From Rubricella sp038526735 (GTDB lineage: Bacteria; Pseudomonadota; Alphaproteobacteria; Rhodobacterales; Rhodobacteraceae), in assembly GCA_038526735.1 (NCBI GenBank), contig JBCBGM010000005.1, positions 1 through 64,000 of the forward strand: a stretch of 64,000 nt of DNA, read 5' to 3'. Numbering within the stretch: the stretch's first letter is position 1; each line of letters opens with the position of its first letter. The translations under genes and the position numbers were made by a program. This document shows, piece by piece, positions 15,767 to 23,336 of the stretch. The notes beneath the pieces were generated by a model. It did not search any database. It had not been told where the DNA came from and saw only the letters and a program-made list of their open reading frames with translations.

Positions 15767-16579
15767 ATGCGCCTCATCAACCGTACCCCGAGCCGACCGC
15801 TAATCGTCTTTCTGGCGATGCTGCCGTTTGCCGTGGTGCTGATCGCCTACGTGATTGGCTCCGAGATCCGGCTGGCGGAGAACCCGTCGGACAAGCTCCT
15901 GCCCGCGCCCTCTACAATCGCAGAGACGGCGGAGCGGCTCTTTACCCAAGGCGACCGGCGCACGGGGCGCATTTTGCTGTGGTATGACACGGCGATCAGC
16001 CTGCAGCGCTTGGCGATTGGAACGCTGATCGCCGCGACCTCCGGGTTGGTTTTTGGGCTCTTGATCGGGCTGTTGCCCCATGTGCGCGCGGGGCTTTCCG
16101 GCTTTGTCGCGGTACTCTCGATGATCCCACCGCTGGCGGTATTGCCGATCCTCTTCTTGATGTTCGGATTGGGAGAGACGTCGAAGATCATGCTGATCGT
16201 GATCGGAATCACGCCGTTTTTGATCAGGGATATGAGCCAGCGCGTGCTCGATATTCCGCGTGAGCAGATCATCAAGGCGCAGACGCTGGGCGCATCGTCT
16301 TTGGTGATCGCGATCCGTGTGGCGCTGCCACAGATTTTGCCGCGCCTGATCCAATCGGTTCGCCTATCGCTTGGACCGGCCTGGCTGTTTTTGATTGCGG
16401 CGGAGGCGATCGCCTCTGATCTGGGGCTGGGGTATCGGATTTTCCTCGTTCGTCGGTTTCTCGCGATGGATGTAATCCTGACCTACGTCTTGTGGATTAC
16501 GCTGCTCGCTTTCTTGATCGATTGGGCGCTCAAGACATTGTCCCGCAAAGCCTTCCCCTGGGCAGGAGGGTCGTTGTGA
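15767..16579 (+). CDS. ABC transporter permease, guanidine-operon type
   Basis: A 270-residue inner-membrane permease of the NrtB/SsuC type with about six transmembrane helices. The coupling-helix region carries the EAA-like motif (EQIIKAQTLGASSLVIAIRVALPQILPRLIQ, about residues 166-196) that contacts the ATPase. It follows the binding protein by 42 bases. The last codons overlap the start of the ATPase gene (TTGTGA), so the two are coupled. It probably forms a homodimer, as only one permease gene is present. Confidence 0.9.
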   Translation: MRLINRTPSRPLIVFLAMLPFAVVLIAYVIGSEIRLAENPSDKLLPAPSTIAETAERLFTQGDRRTGRILLWYDTAISLQRLAIGTLIAATSGLVFGLLIGLLPHVRAGLSGFVAVLSMIPPLAVLPILFLMFGLGETSKIMLIVIGITPFLIRDMSQRVLDIPREQIIKAQTLGASSLVIAIRVALPQILPRLIQSVRLSLGPAWLFLIAAEAIASDLGLGYRIFLVRRFLAMDVILTYVLWITLLAFLIDWALKTLSRKAFPWAGGSL

Positions 16580-17343
16580 GTTTCGTCGCCGTGCGCAACA
16601 TCTTCATGGAGTATGACAACCGACCCATTTTGGAGCGAGTGGAGTTGGATGTGGCCGAGGGGGAGTTCATCTCGATTGTCGGCGCATCTGGCTGTGGGAA
16701 GTCCACATTTCTCAGATTGCTCCTCGCCGAAGAGCGCCCGACGCGGGGGAGCATCAGCATCGATGGCGCCGAACCCGCGCTAGAGCCGGGGCTGGAGCGC
16801 GGCGTTGTGTTTCAGCGCTACTCGGTCTTTCCGCATATGACCGTGCTGCAAAACATCGTCGCCGCTGAAGCACTGAAAACACGTTTTGGCTTTCTGCCCC
16901 GCGCCCAACGCAAGGTTGCCGAAGAGCGCGCGCAGGAAACGCTCGACCGGATCGGGCTCGGCCATATGGCACAAGCCTATCCGGCGGCTCTCTCCGGCGG
17001 GATGCAGCAGCGCCTTGCCATCGCGCAGGCGCTCACGGCACGCCCGCGTATTTTGCTGCTCGATGAGCCCTTCGGCGCGCTAGATCCGGGCACGCGGATG
17101 GCAATGCATGACTTTTTGCAAGAGCTGCGCGCCGAGACGGGCATGACCGTTTTCATGGTCACCCATGACCTTGAGGAAGGGTTCAAGCTCGGCGACCGCG
17201 TGCTCGTTTTCGACAAACCCCGCTGGGACCCTGATGCGCCTGAGCGCTTTGGGGCCACAATCACCTATGACTTCGATGCCCGCTCCGGTGGCATCCCATA
17301 CCAAACACTGACGGAGGACACCCATGTTCTGGCACCCGCCTGA
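16576..17343 (+). CDS. ABC transporter ATP-binding protein, guanidine-operon type
   Basis: A 255-residue ATPase of the NrtD/SsuB group. Walker A is GASGCGKST, the Q-loop sits at VVFQRYSVFPHMT, the signature is LSGGMQQR, Walker B is ILLLDEPFGALD, and the switch His is in MVTHD. The GTG at 16576 overlaps the permease stop (GTGA) and has a GGAGGG site; longer starts inside the permease gene are rejected. A C-terminal extension of about 40 residues (RWDPDAPERFGATITYDF onward) resembles that of urea-carboxylase-region ATPases. It ends 20 bases inside the next gene. Confidence 0.9.
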   Translation: MSFVAVRNIFMEYDNRPILERVELDVAEGEFISIVGASGCGKSTFLRLLLAEERPTRGSISIDGAEPALEPGLERGVVFQRYSVFPHMTVLQNIVAAEALKTRFGFLPRAQRKVAEERAQETLDRIGLGHMAQAYPAALSGGMQQRLAIAQALTARPRILLLDEPFGALDPGTRMAMHDFLQELRAETGMTVFMVTHDLEEGFKLGDRVLVFDKPRWDPDAPERFGATITYDFDARSGGIPYQTLTEDTHVLAPA

Positions 17344-18568
17344 GCGCAGCCGCTCACACCATCCGGCTGACCAGCGCCACGACGAGGCGCGCAATCACCA
17401 CCCTGACCTGAGCAAGCTTCAGGGCTGGAAGGCGATGCGCGCTGAGGCAGACCTCCCTACAAAAGGCTGGGATGAAGAGCGCCGCTGGGCCTTGCGGATG
17501 GGGCTGACAGGCGCGGACTCGATCGAGGACAAGTCGATCCCCACTTTCGCACGCGGAGAGCTGCCGCATTATGCGGGGATCAACACCTTCCTCAAAGCGC
17601 CCTACGCGGAAGATGTGACCGAGGTGCAGCACTATGATGCTACGGTACTGGGCATCCCGTTCGATGGCGGCACCACCTACCGCCCGGGCACCCGGTTTGG
17701 GCCGCAAGGGGTACGCAAAATCTCGGCGCTTTATACGCCCTATAACTATGAGATCGGCGTGGACCTGCGCGAGCAGATGACACTTTGCGATGCGGGCGAT
17801 GTCTTCACCATTCCAGCAAATATTGAAAAGAGCTTCGACCAAATCACCCGCGCCGTGAGCCATGTGTGCTCAAGCGGGTCGCTGCCGATTATGATTGGCG
17901 GGGATCATTCGATTGGCTTTCCGTGTGTGCGGGGGATCGCGGAGTGCACCTCCAAAAAGATCGGTATCGTGCATTTTGACCGCCACGCGGACATTCAGGA
18001 GAAAGACCTCGACGAGCGAATGCACACCACGCCGTGGTTCCACGCAACGAACATGCCGAATGTTCCCCCCAAGAACCTTGTGCAGGTCGGAATAGGCGGC
18101 TGGCAGGTGCCGCGCGAGGGCGTGAGAGTGGCGCGGGAGCGTGAGACCAACATCATCACCATGGGCGACATGGAGAAAATGGGCGTCGATAAAACCGCCG
18201 AAATGGCCCTGGAGATGGCCTGGGATGGGGTGGACATGGTCTATATGTCCTTCGACATCGACAGCATTGATTGCGGGTTTGTTCCCGGTACTGGCTGGCC
18301 AGAGCCCGGCGGTTTCCTCCCGCGCGAAGCCTTGGCGCTTGCCTCTAAAGTTGCAGCCGAAGGGATTTGCGGGATGGAACTGGTGGAGGTCTCACCGCCC
18401 TATGACACCTCCGACATCACCGCGCTCATGGGCACACGGGTGATTGTGGATGTGCTGGGGGCGATGGTCTCTAATGGGACGCTTGGCAAACACAAAGTGC
18501 ATATCGACAAACCTGTCAGCATCCCACATGGCGAGTTTGAAGGGCGGAGGTGGTCCAATGCCCCATGA
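17324..18568 (+). CDS. gdmH: Guanidine hydrolase-like ureohydrolase (agmatinase/arginase fold)
   Basis: A 414-residue metalloenzyme, longer than agmatinases (about 300-350) and close in size to cyanobacterial guanidine hydrolase. Metal ligands: His195 in GGDHS, Asp219, His221 and Asp223 in HFDRHAD, Asp311 and Asp313 in SFDIDSID. It shares with GdmH proteins the long inserted stretches around DERMHTTPWFHATNM, NLVQVGIGGWQVPR and VPGTGWPEPGGFLPRE. GdmH hydrolyses guanidine to urea and ammonia using nickel. The first 26 residues are unusually His-rich (7 His), ahead of the catalytic domain. ATG 17324 has GGAGG 6 bases upstream and overlaps the ATPase by 20 bases. Riboswitch control and transporter neighbours support guanidine as substrate; agmatinase or guanidinobutyrase activity is less likely. 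Confidence 0.85.
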   Translation: MFWHPPERSRSHHPADQRHDEARNHHPDLSKLQGWKAMRAEADLPTKGWDEERRWALRMGLTGADSIEDKSIPTFARGELPHYAGINTFLKAPYAEDVTEVQHYDATVLGIPFDGGTTYRPGTRFGPQGVRKISALYTPYNYEIGVDLREQMTLCDAGDVFTIPANIEKSFDQITRAVSHVCSSGSLPIMIGGDHSIGFPCVRGIAECTSKKIGIVHFDRHADIQEKDLDERMHTTPWFHATNMPNVPPKNLVQVGIGGWQVPREGVRVARERETNIITMGDMEKMGVDKTAEMALEMAWDGVDMVYMSFDIDSIDCGFVPGTGWPEPGGFLPREALALASKVAAEGICGMELVEVSPPYDTSDITALMGTRVIVDVLGAMVSNGTLGKHKVHIDKPVSIPHGEFEGRRWSNAP

Positions 18569-18992
18569 TCACCCGCACGATCATGCGCATGACCACAGCC
18601 ATGATCACAACCACAACCACCGCGATCCTTACCACCTGCACAGCCATATGGAGGCGGCGGATTACGCAGCCGAGCTTCAGGTGCTCACCACACAGTTTAT
18701 CGAGGGATTCTGTGCGGCGTCCGACAAGGCCGCCTACCTCCGAATTGCGGGCATCCCCAACGAGATCGATGACCCGGACGGCGGCCCAAAGATGAAGCTT
18801 GTAGATATTAAGCTGACCACCGAATGGCAGGTCGGTACGGCCTCACCCGGCTTCGGATCGCGGGAGCTGAGCTACTTGCCCTTTCCGGGTGAGATGATCT
18901 CAGAGCGCACCAACATGGGGTTTATCTACGTGTCCATCGACCGGCAGATCGTGACTGACCTGAAGGCGTTTTTGACGGCAAAGGGGGCGTAG
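18558..18992 (+). CDS. His-rich protein, candidate nickel handler of the guanidine operon
   Basis: A 144-residue protein whose first 30 residues contain 13 histidines in an alternating His/Asp pattern (positions 3 to 21 all odd residues are His, then 26, 28, 30). The remaining 110 residues form a compact domain I do not recognise (FIEGFCAASDKAAYLR, then KLVDIKLTTEWQVGT). The start lies 11 bases inside the hydrolase gene with a GGAGG site, so it is translationally coupled to it. His-rich tails occur in nickel chaperones such as HypB, SlyD and UreE, and cyanobacterial GdmH needs two HypA/HypB-like helpers; no such homologue is in this window. A nickel storage or delivery role for the hydrolase is inference. 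Confidence 0.7.
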   Translation: MPHDHPHDHAHDHSHDHNHNHRDPYHLHSHMEAADYAAELQVLTTQFIEGFCAASDKAAYLRIAGIPNEIDDPDGGPKMKLVDIKLTTEWQVGTASPGFGSRELSYLPFPGEMISERTNMGFIYVSIDRQIVTDLKAFLTAKGA

Positions 18993-19141
18993 GACGCACA
19001 CGCGCCTGCGTCGTTTGCAAACTGCTCGGGCTCACCCCTCCCAGTTTTTGCTTCAACGCAGACGGGAGACGGTATTCTATAAGGCAACATAAGAACACGG
19101 CCGCAGAGCGCTGCGGTCGATAAACTGCCTGAGGAAACGAC

Positions 19142-19981
19142 ATGTCAAAACCCTGCATTATTTGCGTCGCGATTACGGGTTCTCTGCCCACAAAGGCGCA
19201 CAATCCAGCGGTTCCGATCAGTGTATCCGAGCAGGTGGAAAGCACGCACGAAGCGTTTGAGGCGGGGGCGACGATTGTGCACGCGCATGTGCGCAACCCC
19301 GATGAAACTCCCTCGTCCGATCCAGAGAAATTCGCGGCCCTCAAAGAGGGTCTTGAGACGCATTGCCCCGGCATGATCATCCAGTTCTCAACCGGGGGGC
19401 GCTCAGGAGCGGGGCGCGAGCGGGGCGGAATGCTGCCGCTGCAGCCCGATATGGCGTCTTTGTCTGTAGGCTCGAACAACTTCCCAACCCGCGTTTACGA
19501 AAACCCGCCAGACCTGGTGGCGTGGCTGGCGGAAGAGATGCAGGCCAATGATGTGAAGCCAGAGATTGAGGCGTTTGACCTGTCGCACATCCTAAAGGCC
19601 AAAGAGATGGCGGATCAGGGGCTGCTGACCGGCACGCCCTACGTCCAGTTTGTCATGGGGGTGAAGAACGCGATGCCCGCCGACAAGCCGGTGTTTGAGT
19701 TCTACATCACCACGCTTAAGCGCCTCTTCGGAGAGGATGCACCGTGGTGTGCCGCCGGGATCGGGCGACATCAGCTGGAGCTGAACGAATGGGCGATTGC
19801 GGCGGGTGGGCACGCGCGCACCGGGCTGGAAGACAACGTGCGATGGGACAAAGACACCCTCGCACCCTCAAACGCCGCCCTCGTGCGGCGTGCGGCAGAG
19901 ATCTGCGCCAAAAACGAGCGCCCCGTCGCAACAGTTGCGCAGGCGCGGGAGATCATCGGCCTCAGAGCGTTTTCTGGATGA
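19142..19981 (+). CDS. BKACE family beta-keto acid cleavage enzyme (DUF849)
   Basis: A 279-residue TIM-barrel enzyme of the BKACE family, which condenses a beta-keto acid with acetyl-CoA to give acetoacetate and a new CoA ester. Family features are the N-terminal PCIICVAITGSLPTKAHNPAVP, the metal-binding HAHVRNPD, STGGRSG, and GGHARTGLEDNVRWDKD near the C-terminus. The substrate is not readable from sequence. It starts 149 bases after the guanidine operon on the same strand, with only a weak 6-bp hairpin (18993-19012) between, and converges with the aromatic ABC importer. Cleavage of 3-oxoadipate from the adjacent ring-cleavage pathway to succinyl-CoA plus acetoacetate is a plausible role (inference). 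Confidence 0.9.
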   Translation: MSKPCIICVAITGSLPTKAHNPAVPISVSEQVESTHEAFEAGATIVHAHVRNPDETPSSDPEKFAALKEGLETHCPGMIIQFSTGGRSGAGRERGGMLPLQPDMASLSVGSNNFPTRVYENPPDLVAWLAEEMQANDVKPEIEAFDLSHILKAKEMADQGLLTGTPYVQFVMGVKNAMPADKPVFEFYITTLKRLFGEDAPWCAAGIGRHQLELNEWAIAAGGHARTGLEDNVRWDKDTLAPSNAALVRRAAEICAKNERPVATVAQAREIIGLRAFSG

Positions 19982-19992
19982 GCAGACGCGCC

Positions 19993-21006
19993 CTAATCCC
20001 GTTTTGACACGCGATATCCGAGTGGGAAGAGTTGCAGGCCGAAGCGTTCTTGAACGTAGCCCCAGATTCCTTTTGGCGCTCTAAGCATCACCACGATTGC
20101 CACCACACCGAGCACGATCAAATAGGTGGTGCCGAGATCGGCAAGTGTTTCGCGCAAAGCGAAGAAAACCAGCGTTCCGATGATCGGCCCTTCAATCGTT
20201 CCGATCCCGCCGATGACGACGATAAAAATCACAAAAGCCGTCCAGTCGTTCACTGAGAACGCCGCATCGGGCGAGATGCGGAGTTTTTGCAAAAAGATCA
20301 GCGCGCCGACCATCGCCGTCATTGCACCGGTGACGACATAGACCACGAACTTGGTCCGCCAGATGTCGATCCCCAACGATCCGGCTGCAAGCTCATTGTC
20401 TCGGATTGCGGTCAGCGCCAACCCTCTGCGCGAGCGCAGAAAAAGGAACACCGCGACAATCACCAGCACGGCGGCCCCCAGCGCAAGCCAATACGCCAAC
20501 GCCTCACGCCCCGAGCGGGACGATGCCATTGAGCGCACAATGCCCACGGGCAGCGATGTTCCGGACCCTCCTCCAAGCGAAGAGGCTTGGGCGAACGACA
20601 GGCGAAAGACCTCAGCGATGACCCAAGTGCCGATTGCGAAGTAGGCCCCCCGCAGCCGAAAGATCAGCGTTGCAACAGGGATGGAGATGAGCGCTCCGAG
20701 CACGCCCACGCCGAGGATCGCGACCAAAGGATGTAGCCCTCCAAAAATCGTCAACGCAAAGAGCATGTAGCCGCCAAAGCCGACATAGGCCTGCTGGCCG
20801 ACCGACACGAGACCGGCATATCCGGCCATCAAATTCCACAGACAAGCGAGCGAGAGGTACAGAAACAGCTCCCCCATTAGGCGCAAATCCGCGCGGCCAG
20901 CCCACCAAGGGGCGGCGATCAACCCAATCAAAACGAGCGTGCCCAGCACGGCTGCGGCGCGCGCCGCGGGTGACGTTCGGGAAATGATATAGGTCTCTTT
21001 GCTCAT
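19993..21006 (-). CDS. Branched-chain-type ABC permease (LivM-like)
   Basis: A 337-residue integral membrane protein with about nine or ten transmembrane helices and the LivM signature region (GYAGLVSVGQQAYVGFGGYM near 65-85; AIRDNELAAGSLGID near 208; GGIGTIEGPIIGTLVFFALRE near 270). It pairs with the LivH-like permease to form the channel. The ATG overlaps the LivH gene stop by four bases. It is the last gene of a five-gene importer operon, ending 11 bases from the convergent BKACE gene. Confidence 0.92.
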   Translation of the reverse strand: MSKETYIISRTSPAARAAAVLGTLVLIGLIAAPWWAGRADLRLMGELFLYLSLACLWNLMAGYAGLVSVGQQAYVGFGGYMLFALTIFGGLHPLVAILGVGVLGALISIPVATLIFRLRGAYFAIGTWVIAEVFRLSFAQASSLGGGSGTSLPVGIVRSMASSRSGREALAYWLALGAAVLVIVAVFLFLRSRRGLALTAIRDNELAAGSLGIDIWRTKFVVYVVTGAMTAMVGALIFLQKLRISPDAAFSVNDWTAFVIFIVVIGGIGTIEGPIIGTLVFFALRETLADLGTTYLIVLGVVAIVVMLRAPKGIWGYVQERFGLQLFPLGYRVSKRD

Positions 21007-21866
21007 CCGCTCACCCTCGGGAAAAGTCCGTTCGGCCGCACGGCCAGAACCACCAGAAATGCGATGTGACCTGCGAGGAGTTGCCAGCCTGGGTCAATCT
21101 TTGCACCAACGGTTTGGGCAACGCCCAAGATGACACCCCCTGCAAGGGTGCCCCACAGGTTGCCTAGGCCGCCGATGATCACCGCCTCAAACCCATAGAT
21201 GAGCCGCGCCCCACCCGCCGTTGGATCAAACGACGTGCGGATGCCCAGAAGGATGCCCGCGATGGCTGTCACCACCAGTGCAAGCGCCATGGCAAGGCCA
21301 AAGATATGGCGTTTGTTAAGGCCCATCAGCTGCGCAATGTCCTGATTGTCAGAGACGGCGCGAAAAGCGCGACCAAGCGGTGTGCGATAGAAGATGAACT
21401 GCAGCACTGCGATGACGGCCACAGCGATCCCAAACGTTAAGAGCGGCAGAACACCGAGCGACAAACCACCGACGGCAACGCTCGCCACCTCAAGCGCGCC
21501 CGCGTCCATCTTTTGCGGATCCGCGGTGTAGCCTTCGAGAAACAGGTTTTGCAGGATAACCGACAACCCGAAGGTCACCAGAAGCGGCGGAAGGATATCA
21601 TCCCCAAGGGTTTGGTTGAGGATACCGCGTTGCAGGACGTACCCAAACGCACCCATCGCCGGCATGACCAGCAAGAGCGCCAAGAGGGGATGCAAACCGG
21701 TGGCCATTACAACCGTTAGGCCAAGATAAGCCCCCAGAACGATCAGCTCCCCATGGGCGATGTTGACCAGACGCATCACTCCGAAGATGAGCGAGAGACC
21801 TGCCGCGAAAAGCGCATAGAGCCCGCCAAGCAAGGTGCCTTGTACAAGTGCGTTAACCCAATCCAT
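21003..21866 (-). CDS. Branched-chain-type ABC permease (LivH-like)
   Basis: A 287-residue integral membrane permease with about eight helices. LivH features are the N-terminal GTLLGGLYALFAAGLSLIFGVMRLVNIAHGELIVLGAY and the internal AFRAVSDNQDIAQLMGLN coupling segment, then GGLGNLWGTLAGGVILG. It starts one base after the LivF-like gene ends and overlaps the LivM-like gene by four bases. Context beside ring-cleavage genes suggests import of an aromatic acid or phenol metabolite rather than leucine. Confidence 0.92.
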   Translation of the reverse strand: MDWVNALVQGTLLGGLYALFAAGLSLIFGVMRLVNIAHGELIVLGAYLGLTVVMATGLHPLLALLLVMPAMGAFGYVLQRGILNQTLGDDILPPLLVTFGLSVILQNLFLEGYTADPQKMDAGALEVASVAVGGLSLGVLPLLTFGIAVAVIAVLQFIFYRTPLGRAFRAVSDNQDIAQLMGLNKRHIFGLAMALALVVTAIAGILLGIRTSFDPTAGGARLIYGFEAVIIGGLGNLWGTLAGGVILGVAQTVGAKIDPGWQLLAGHIAFLVVLAVRPNGLFPRVSG

Positions 21867-21867
21867 C

Positions 21868-22572
21868 TCAATCGATCCCGAAGTAGGCGTGGCTGATCGC
21901 CTCGCGGCTGATGTCTTTTGAGCTGCTTTCCAGCGTCACGCGCCCCTCCATCAGACAATAGACCCGGTCAGAGACGGAAAGCGCTTTTGAGATGTCCTGC
22001 TCCACAATCACGGCTGACATTCCTTCGCCAACGATGTCAGGCAGCGCGTCGTAGATCGTTTTGATGATGACAGGGGCGAGGCCGAGGCTGATCTCGTCGA
22101 GCAAGATCAGATCGGGGTTGGACATCAGCGCGCGCCCGATGGCGACCATCTGCTGCTGACCGCCCGACAGCGCGGTGGAGGGAAAGGCGCGTCGCTCTTT
22201 GAGCACCGGGAACAGCTCAAAAACCGTGTTGAGGTTCCACGGCCCGGTGCGTTTTAGACGCCCCCCGATGAGCAGGTTCTCTTCCACCGAGAGCGACGGG
22301 AAGAGCTGCCGCCCCTCCGGCACAAGCGCAATCCCTAGCGCCGCAATCTGATCTGCTCGAAGCGCACCAATAGGCTGCCCCCGGTAGCGCACTTGATCAG
22401 CACCATTGCTCATCAGACCAGAGACGGAACGCAGGAGCGTTGTTTTGCCGGCACCGTTGGCACCAATAATGGCCAATACTTCACCCTGTTCGAGGGACAT
22501 ATCCACGCCATAGAGGGCCTGGAAATCACCGTAGTGGGCGTTGAGGCGTTGCAGGGTCAGGATCTCAGGCAT
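21868..22572 (-). CDS. Branched-chain-type ABC ATPase (LivF-like)
   Basis: A 234-residue ATPase: Walker A GANGAGKTT, LivF-type Q-loop region (IALVPEGRQLFPSLSVEENL), signature ALSGGQQQMVAIGRAL, Walker B LILLDEISLGLAP. The ATG at 22572 (MPEILTLQRLNAHYG) is the natural family start and overlaps the LivG-like gene by 8 bases; an upstream ATG at 22656 adds 28 residues that lie inside that gene. It works as a heterodimer with the LivG-like ATPase. Confidence 0.92.
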   Translation of the reverse strand: MPEILTLQRLNAHYGDFQALYGVDMSLEQGEVLAIIGANGAGKTTLLRSVSGLMSNGADQVRYRGQPIGALRADQIAALGIALVPEGRQLFPSLSVEENLLIGGRLKRTGPWNLNTVFELFPVLKERRAFPSTALSGGQQQMVAIGRALMSNPDLILLDEISLGLAPVIIKTIYDALPDIVGEGMSAVIVEQDISKALSVSDRVYCLMEGRVTLESSSKDISREAISHAYFGID

Positions 22573-23293
22573 CGACTTCAATCCCGAGGTAAATCTCCTG
22601 CACTTCCGGGCTCGCCATGATGGCCTTCGGCTCCCCATCGGCGATCTTTTTGCCAAAATCGATCACGATAAGACGGTCCACGACCGCCAAAAGCGCATGA
22701 ACCACGTGTTCGATCCAGATGAGAGAGACGCCACTTGCGTGCACATCCTTGATCGTCTGGATCAGCGAGACGCACTCGCTCTCGGTCAGGCCCCCGGCGA
22801 TCTCGTCCAGGAGCAGGAGCTTGGGGTTGGTGCAGAGCGCTCTGGTCATCTCAAGCCGTTTGCGGTTGAGCAGTGTGAGGCTTCCAGCGGGGACGTTTGC
22901 CTTATCCATCAGCTCGGTTTGCTCAAGCACCTCCAGGCAGCGCTCTTCCGCAGGGCGCCCTGACAGGCCCGCAGACTGGGTTGCCGCGACCATCGCATTC
23001 TCAAAAACAGTCATGCCTGAAAACGGCTGCGGCACCTGAAACGACCGGGCAATACCAGCGCGGCACCGCTTCGCAGCAGAGTGGCGGGTCACGTCCTCAC
23101 CCTTAAAGCGGATGGTACCGCTTCCCGGCGCAAGCGTGCCGGTGATCAGGTTGAACATCGTTGTTTTGCCCGCACCATTGGGGCCAATGACACCCAGCGC
23201 CTCCCCCTCGCGGAGGGTGTAGCTGAGATCATCCGCAACGGTGACGGCCCCGAAAGATTTCGTCAGCCCGTCAAGCTCGAGAATATTGCCCAT
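22565..23293 (-). CDS. Branched-chain-type ABC ATPase (LivG-like)
   Basis: A 242-residue ATPase: Walker A GPNGAGKTT, LivG-type Q-loop (GIARSFQVPQPFSGMTVFEN), and Walker B LLLLDEIAGGLTESE. The usual LSGGQ signature is degenerate, reading TLLNRKRLEM where LSYGQQRRLEM is expected; a few LivG relatives for aromatic compounds share this. I start at the ATG at 23293; a GTG at 23296 just before it is closer to the GGAGG site and may be used instead. Confidence 0.88.
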   Translation of the reverse strand: MGNILELDGLTKSFGAVTVADDLSYTLREGEALGVIGPNGAGKTTMFNLITGTLAPGSGTIRFKGEDVTRHSAAKRCRAGIARSFQVPQPFSGMTVFENAMVAATQSAGLSGRPAEERCLEVLEQTELMDKANVPAGSLTLLNRKRLEMTRALCTNPKLLLLDEIAGGLTESECVSLIQTIKDVHASGVSLIWIEHVVHALLAVVDRLIVIDFGKKIADGEPKAIMASPEVQEIYLGIEVDA

Positions 23294-23302
23294 CACATGC
23301 GC

Positions 23303-23330
23303 GGGCCGCCTCCAAAGCCGAAGGCGGCCC
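23303..23330 (-). other. Intercistronic stem-loop after the substrate-binding protein gene
   Basis: GGGCCGCC and GGCGGCCC (23330-23323 and 23310-23303 on the minus strand) form a perfect 8-bp stem with a 12-base loop between the binding-protein stop and the LivG-like start, overlapping that gene's GGAGG site. It may stabilise the binding-protein mRNA or dampen translation of the ATPase. Confidence 0.5.
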
Positions 23331-23336
23331 TGCTCC

